Source: CAADGU01 sp964467705
GTDB taxonomy: Bacteria; Chloroflexota; Anaerolineae; Promineifilales; Promineifilaceae
Direction: 5' to 3'
DNA length: 64,000 nt
NCBI GenBank assembly: GCA_964467705.1
Contig: CAYXUZ010000007.1
Span: 1 to 64,000 of the forward strand
Positions within the stretch are counted from its first letter, which is position 1; each line of letters begins with the position of its first letter. The position numbers and the translations under genes are program-made. The notes beneath the pieces were generated by a model, which worked only from the letters and a program-made list of their open reading frames with translations, had not been told where the DNA came from and did no database searches. This document shows positions 59,433 through 64,000 of this stretch, piece after piece.

Positions 59433-60539
59433 TCATTGTGCCAGGATGTCCCGGTAGACGGTTACTGTTTGGGCGGCGATTTGCCGTTGGGTGTAGTGTT
59501 GTAATACTCTTTCACGGCCGTGCTGCCCCAGTTGGTATTGTAATTCTCTATCTCCCATGAGCGTTATGAGATGGGAACGTAATCCGGCCACATCTTCTTC
59601 TTCAAAAATCAACCCTGCGTTGCCGATAACATGCGGAATTTCGCCACTGCTCGCGCCGATGACCGCCGTTTCACAGGCCATCGCTTCAATCAACACCCGG
59701 CCAAACTGCTCTTTCCAGTTGGGCATGGTGCGAGAGGACAGCACCAGCACATCAAGCTGTTGCAAATAGGCGGGCATTTGCAGCGAAGAGATAGGGCCAT
59801 CAAAAAAGACCCGCTCGCTGATGCCTAAATCGCGGGCTAATTGCACCAGCGACGGCCGTGATGGGCCATCCCCGGCAATATGCAGCCGCCAGATGCCGGG
59901 TAATTCGGCCACCGCCCGCAGCAGCACATCTACTCCTTTTTCAGGCAGCAGCCGCCGGTTTGCTGCGCCAATAATGAAGCCACGTCCGGCATCACGCTGT
60001 GATGGTGGGCAGAACAGATCCGGGTCAACCCCGAATTGGGGAATGACCCGGTGTGGCCCGGTGTACCCCTTGTTGCGCCAGACACACGCGGCTTCTTGAT
60101 TGCCCAAAATGGCAAAGTCAACCCCGGCCAACACCTCTTTTTCCAGGTAACGGAACGGCAAGGGATACTGTTTTGCCAGATTTTGCCAGGAGAAAAAGAG
60201 TGTTTTTGCGCCTACCTGCCGTGATTGCCGCAGTGCCAGCCAGGTAGCCAGGTTATAAGGTTCTTCGTCTATATGTACAATATCAGGCCGAATTTCAGCC
60301 AGCCGCTGTTTGAGTTTGGGGAAATGGTAGGTGTGAAAATGCCCATTGAAACGAATAGGGTCAACCAGTAAGCGATAGCCCTGTGTATGCGCCCGTTCCA
60401 GTTCCACCAACCCCGCCGGGTCAAGCCAGACCGGAGGCACAATCACGGTTAACTCCACATCATCAAATCGGGCCATTTCTTCTAGTTTGCGCTGGTAAGC
60501 CCCAACCAGGCACGCTTTTGAGAGCATGAGAATTTTCAT
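59433..60539 (-). CDS. GT4 glycosyltransferase
   Basis: A 368-residue GT-B glycosyltransferase. The C-terminal half shows GAANRRLLPEKGVDVLLRAVAEL, LHIAGDGPSRPSLVQLA, RVFFDGPISSLQMPAYLQQLDVLVLSSRTMPNWKEQFGRVLIEAMACETAVIGASSGEIPHVIG, with the donor-binding E-x7-E. It probably builds a surface polysaccharide. The start at 60539 gives MKILMLSKACLVG; 23 upstream codons are rejected. Divergent from the GT39-like gene, with an 83-bp spacer. Confidence 0.92.
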   Translation of the reverse strand: MKILMLSKACLVGAYQRKLEEMARFDDVELTVIVPPVWLDPAGLVELERAHTQGYRLLVDPIRFNGHFHTYHFPKLKQRLAEIRPDIVHIDEEPYNLATWLALRQSRQVGAKTLFFSWQNLAKQYPLPFRYLEKEVLAGVDFAILGNQEAACVWRNKGYTGPHRVIPQFGVDPDLFCPPSQRDAGRGFIIGAANRRLLPEKGVDVLLRAVAELPGIWRLHIAGDGPSRPSLVQLARDLGISERVFFDGPISSLQMPAYLQQLDVLVLSSRTMPNWKEQFGRVLIEAMACETAVIGASSGEIPHVIGNAGLIFEEEDVAGLRSHLITLMGDRELQYQLGQHGRERVLQHYTQRQIAAQTVTVYRDILAQ

Positions 60540-60622
60540 AGTAATTGGGTAATTACCGCCTGTCTTGTCGCAGCCCTTCATTTTGCTATACTTGCCCCGC
60601 TTTGACAAACAACAGGCAGTTT

Positions 60623-62648
60623 ATGCACCGCTTTCTTAACAACAGTTCAGGCCCATCCCATTGGGGGTGGGCTTTGTTGCTATTGGTGGGCGCGATGGCG
60701 GCGGCGCTGCGGTTCTGGCAGTTGGGGCAGATACCCCCTGGCCTGTATCGGGATGAGGCGTTTAACGGGCTGGATGCACTGCGAGTCCTGGATGGGGATT
60801 ACCCCATTTTTTTTATGGCGAACAACGGCCGTGAGCCTGCCTATATCTACCTCACTACTTTGTTTGTGGGATTGTGGGGCCGTTCGGTCACGGCCGTGCG
60901 CCTGGGGGCGGCGCTGGTGGGAACTCTCACGGTGTTGCCGGTCTTTTTGCTGGCAAGGGCCTGGTTTGGCTGGCGCGTGGCGCTGTTTGCTGCCTGGCTG
61001 TGGGCGGTGACATTGTGGCCGTTGCATCTGAGCCATGTGGGGCTGCGGGTCATTTTGCTGCCCGGCTGTCTNNNNNNNNNNCGGCTTGCGGGCCGGGCTA
61101 CTGCCGCCTCTACTGGCGCTGACCTTCTGGCTGGGGACGCTGGCGTACCGGCGGCAGCAAAGGTGGCTGTGGCTGGTGGCCGGGCTGGTGTATGGCCTGG
61201 CGTTTTATACCTATCTGGCGGTGCGTTTTACGCCAGTGCTGCTGTTAGTCGTGGGGCTGTTTTTGCTCTGGCGGCGCGGCAAGGAGCGATTGTGGCCGGG
61301 TGTGGCCTGGTTTGCGGTGGGCACGGCCGTCGCTCTTTTTCCACTCGCCCTTTTTTATGCCACCAACCCGGAAATGTTGGTTGGCCGTTCCGGGCAGGTC
61401 TCCATTTTTAATCCGGACATCAACAATGGCAACCCCTGGGGACTACTGCTACGCCAGACAGGGCTGGCGCTGGGGTTGTTTGTCTGGCAAGGGGACAGTA
61501 TCGTGCGGCACAATCCGGCAGCACGGCCGTTGTTTGACCCCCTAATGGCTGTCCCCTTTTTTATTGGGTTGGTCTGGTGCTTGCGTCGCTGGCGGCTGTC
61601 GGCGATTGCCACTACGTTGCTCTGGGTGGCGCTGATGTTGGGCGTCACCATTCTGGCCGAAGATGCGCCCCATTTTTTGCGGGCGGTGGGCATCTTACCG
61701 GCGGCGCTTTTTATACCGGCGTTGGGATTGAACTGGTTGTGGGCATGGCCGAAGTTGCCTCTGTTGATGCGGCGGGTGGGAGTGCTTAGTTTGCTGGTGG
61801 CCAGCCTGGTGTTGACGGTGCGCGATTATGTGGCCTACGGCCGTGACCTGCAAACAGCCCTCCTCTTTGAAGCGGCCGCTACGGAGATGGCCGGGCAACT
61901 GAATGAGGAAGCAGAGGGTACGGCCGTGTACCTGGATAGCTGGTTTTGGGACGAGGTTACCCAAAAAGGGTGGCCTTCCATCCCCTTTCTGGCTGATCTG
62001 GCGAATGTCACCTTTTTCCGGCCAGAATTCGACCTGCCGCCCGCCCAACCGGGGCAGCCTGTCTCGCTTTACACCTGGCAGTTTGGCGACTTAAGTTTTG
62101 TGCCCGGCATGATGATGCCGCCTGTCCTGGTGACATTGCATACAGGCGAAATGGCGCGCGGTGATTTGGAGGAGACCGCTTATCCGCTCTATGTGCGGTA
62201 TCACTTTCAGCCGTTGGCGGCTAATGAGGTGGCTGAGTGGCCGGAGGTGGTTAATTTTGACAATGAGTTGTGGCTGCGGCAGGCAACTGCCGTGCAGCTT
62301 GGCGAGCAGATGTTGCAGGTTGATTTAATTTGGGAGGGGGAGACGGCCGTTTCCCCCCACCTGATTGCCTTTGTGCAACTGGTAGGCCCGGAAGGGGTGC
62401 TGGCTCAGATAGATTTGCCACCGGGCGGCAGTGATGGGCAGGTGCGCCCCTGGCAGGCGGATTGGTGGCGGCCCGGTGTGTGGCTGCATGAACAACGCCT
62501 CCTCAAACTGCCAGCGCCCTATGACCCGGCAAGCCAGCGCCTGATTGTGGGCGTGTATGATCCGGTCACGGCCGTGCGCCTGCCCATCTTAGACAAAAAT
62601 GAGAATCCGGTGGGTGATAGTTGGGAAATCGCCGTCATGCCCAATTGA
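60623..62648 (+). CDS. GT39-like membrane glycosyltransferase, interrupted by an assembly gap
   Basis: N-terminal membrane helix, first outer loop with PPGLYRDEAFNGLDALRVL (acidic catalytic loop of PMT-like GT-C enzymes), several membrane helices, and a ~200-residue soluble C-terminal domain after VRDYVAYGRDLQTALLFEAAATEM. Ten Ns at 61072-61081 interrupt the gene and the frame changes from 2 to 0 across them, so the gap length is wrong. Total length would be near 675 residues. Related in layout to the gene at 8616-10634. Role: surface glycan assembly. Confidence 0.85.
61072..61081. other. Assembly gap of ten Ns
   Basis: The gap lies inside the GT39-like gene. The reading frame shifts across it, so 10 bp is not the real distance. 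Confidence 0.95.
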
Positions 62649-62678
62649 GCCTGGGCTGATTTAGGGTAAAACATAGGA

Positions 62679-63623
62679 ATGGTTGGGCGAGGATTGGTTT
62701 TTCAATGCAGAGACGCTGAGTCGCAGAGAGATAAAACCTTTGCGCTTCTGTACCTCTGCGTTAAAGTCTTGCTTTTGGGCATGTTGATGGCTGTACCCTG
62801 GCAGCCGGTTGGGGCGCAAACGGAACCGACACCCACGCCGGACGAAGCTGGCGTGATTTATATGATCGTCCAGCCGAATGATACGATGTGGGCCATTGCC
62901 GGGCGGGCGGGCATTACGCTGGCCGAACTCCTGGCCTTCAACGGCTTGCAAGAGTCGGATTTTATTGTGCCGGGCCAGCAGTTAATTGTGGGATATGGCC
63001 AACCGCCAACCACGCCGACGCCGGACATCAGTCTGACGCCAACCGCCACGCTGCCCCCACCCACGCCGCGCCCGCCGTCGCCCACACCACCGGTTACGGC
63101 CGTGTGCCTCTCCGCCTTTCATGACGATAACAGCAATGGGCTGTTTGATAGCGATGAACCTTTACAAGTGGGTGTGGCTTTTACGGTGTATACCAATGAA
63201 GCGGTGATCACTAACTATGTAACGGATGGCCTTTCTGAGCCATATTGTATTTCACTGGTTCCTGGCAGTTACCAGATCGCCCGTTCGGTGGGAACGGGGG
63301 AGGTGTTGACCAACGCTGGCAGTCAGGCGGTCATGTTGAACCAGGGGGATATGATGTTACTGGCGTTTGGCGGCCGTGTGGTGGGGGCAACGGCCGTGCT
63401 GCCCACGCCAATTGGATTATCGAATGAAGGAGAGGGGGAACGGCCGTATCCTGGCGAACCGGCTCTGGTTGTTATTGGTTCTACACCTGCTGCGGTGTCC
63501 ACTTCGCCTTCTAGCGGCGGCCAGCCAGCCACACCAATTAGCCTGATCCCCCTGGCTGCTGTTATTATTGGAGGCTTGCTGCTTACATTGGCAGCGATCT
63601 ATTTTGTACGGACACGGCCGTAA
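62679..63623 (+). CDS. LysM + SdrD-like domain membrane protein
   Basis: A protein of up to 314 residues. The region around ~23-47 is signal-like (LLYLCVKVLLLGMLMAVPWQPVGAQ), and the real start may be within it, because the first ~25 codons come from a CAGAGACGCTGAGTCGCAGAG-type repeat (62706-62760). A LysM (MIVQPNDTMWAIAGRAGITLAELLAFNGL...VPGQQLIVGYG), a Thr/Pro linker, an SdrD-B-like domain (CLSAFHDDNSNGLFDSDEPLQVGVAFTVYTNEAV), another linker and a C-terminal membrane helix ending RTRP follow. It is anchored at its C-terminus with the LysM outside. Confidence 0.8.
   Translation: MVGRGLVFQCRDAESQRDKTFALLYLCVKVLLLGMLMAVPWQPVGAQTEPTPTPDEAGVIYMIVQPNDTMWAIAGRAGITLAELLAFNGLQESDFIVPGQQLIVGYGQPPTTPTPDISLTPTATLPPPTPRPPSPTPPVTAVCLSAFHDDNSNGLFDSDEPLQVGVAFTVYTNEAVITNYVTDGLSEPYCISLVPGSYQIARSVGTGEVLTNAGSQAVMLNQGDMMLLAFGGRVVGATAVLPTPIGLSNEGEGERPYPGEPALVVIGSTPAAVSTSPSSGGQPATPISLIPLAAVIIGGLLLTLAAIYFVRTRP
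62706..62760. repeat. CAGAGACGCTGAGTCGCAGAG-type repeat
   Basis: TGCAGAGACGCTGAGTCGCAG is mirrored by CTTCTGTACCTCTGCG. This is another inverted iterated spacer, here at the start of the LysM gene. Confidence 0.5.
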
Positions 63624-63696
63624 GCCGTAAATCTGACTTGTAATCCGATTACGGACAACGGACTACGGTTTACCAATTTTTTTAGAAGAGGGAAGC

Positions 63697-64000
63697 ATGA
63701 TGAATAAACAGGTTTTGAAAATACTCCTGATTGCCCTACCGCTGGTTTTGCTGGGGCACACAACCAGGACAAACGCGCAAACCAACCTGCTGCAAAACCC
63801 CAGTTTTGAGCAGCCCTTCCAGGCCAATGGTGAGGCCAATAGTTGGGGACGCTGGCATCGTAACAGCAGCCAGGACCAGTTCAATGACTGTGCCAATGGT
63901 TATGCCAAACTCCCCCACTGGATGGCAGAGACTAATCCGGTTTTGGTGAGGCAGGGCGCGGCGTCTCAACATGTTGGTAACATGTGGGATACCTGGAATG
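63697..64000 (+). CDS. Secreted protein, N-terminal part (runs off the window)
   Basis: The frame is open from the ATG at 63697 (or 63700) to the window end, with GAGGG just upstream. A clean signal peptide (NKQVLKILLIALPLVLLGHTTRTNAQ) is followed by TNLLQNPSFEQPFQANGEANSWGRWH, typical of the first strands of a carbohydrate-binding-like jelly-roll domain. The 3' end lies outside. It resembles the secreted surface proteins found throughout the window. Confidence 0.8.
   Translation, partial: MMNKQVLKILLIALPLVLLGHTTRTNAQTNLLQNPSFEQPFQANGEANSWGRWHRNSSQDQFNDCANGYAKLPHWMAETNPVLVRQGAASQHVGNMWDTWN

Noticed and set aside
1..64000. tRNA, rRNA or riboswitch genes
   Set aside because: I searched for T-loop GGTTCGAATCC-type patterns and known leader motifs and saw none. 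Short structured RNAs cannot be excluded by eye.

Overview
The window looks like a metagenome-assembled Chloroflexota chromosome scaffold, probably of the Anaerolineae/Ardenticatenia type. This placement rests on style, not phylogeny: roughly 55-60% GC, many secreted or membrane-anchored proteins with Thr/Pro-rich linkers, LysM, kelch, FG-GAP and beta-helix domains, an archaeal-style mevalonate operon and a CXXXY-type CcmE. Three runs of exactly ten N (22825-22834, 31949-31958, 61072-61081) are scaffold joins, and each cuts a gene with a wrong gap length.

Layout. 0-4.2 kb: the tail of a secreted protein, then a leftward block with LysM/lamin-tail, small beta-repeat, endonuclease IV, M19 dipeptidase and YciH genes. 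4.4-7.5 kb: glycogen synthase and 4-alpha-glucanotransferase. 7.6-13.7 kb: a coiled-coil orphan, a GT39-like membrane glycosyltransferase, ribosomal protein L25, DUF2267 and a DUF348/G5/TolB-like lipoprotein. 13.8-18.5 kb: a tyrosine-catabolism block (Lrp regulator, aminotransferase, 4-hydroxyphenylpyruvate dioxygenase, homogentisate dioxygenase) carrying a GxxExxY gene in an inverted-repeat cassette. 18.6-23.2 kb: a membrane protein, flavin reductase, sugar dehydrogenase, HtrA-like protease and LysM lipoprotein. 23.4-28.9 kb: an AT-rich island with a two-gene NLR-like system. 28.9-30.8 kb: two GT2 glycosyltransferases. 31.2-35.4 kb: HMG-CoA reductase, HMG-CoA synthase, a thiolase homologue and a DUF35 protein. 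35.6-49.6 kb: small membrane proteins, an Imm-5-like protein with DUF2200, PspC, a damaged sensor kinase with its OmpR regulator, PAP2 phosphatase, two large secreted proteins, dihydrolipoyl dehydrogenase, YgfZ and a DfsB-like protein. 49.8-56.7 kb: cytochrome c maturation (ccmE, ccmF, ccmH, tlpA/ccmG, a zinc-ribbon protein) and a c-type cytochrome. 56.8-64 kb: a LuxR-TM-kelch protein, a TPR protein, GT4 and GT39-like transferases, a LysM protein and the start of another secreted protein.

Two genome-wide signatures stand out. The palindromic octamer ACGGCCGT occurs about 120 times by eye (1-2 expected) in genes and spacers and in all reading phases, like HIP1 in cyanobacteria. It is absent from the 6-kb island, which independently marks that island as foreign. 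Intergenic spaces are also filled with inverted repeats made of short iterated units (TGATGCG, AATCTCC, TAATTGGG, ACATCCGATTT and others), several of which have entered coding sequences in frame.

The most interesting system is the island pair at 23666-28841. A small helical protein ends in a beta-prone Gly/Asp/Asn motif, and the adjacent 1.5-kb-residue NB-ARC/alpha-solenoid protein begins with a matching motif. This is the architecture expected of a bacterial amyloid-signalling (BASS) NLR module, a likely immune or programmed-death switch.
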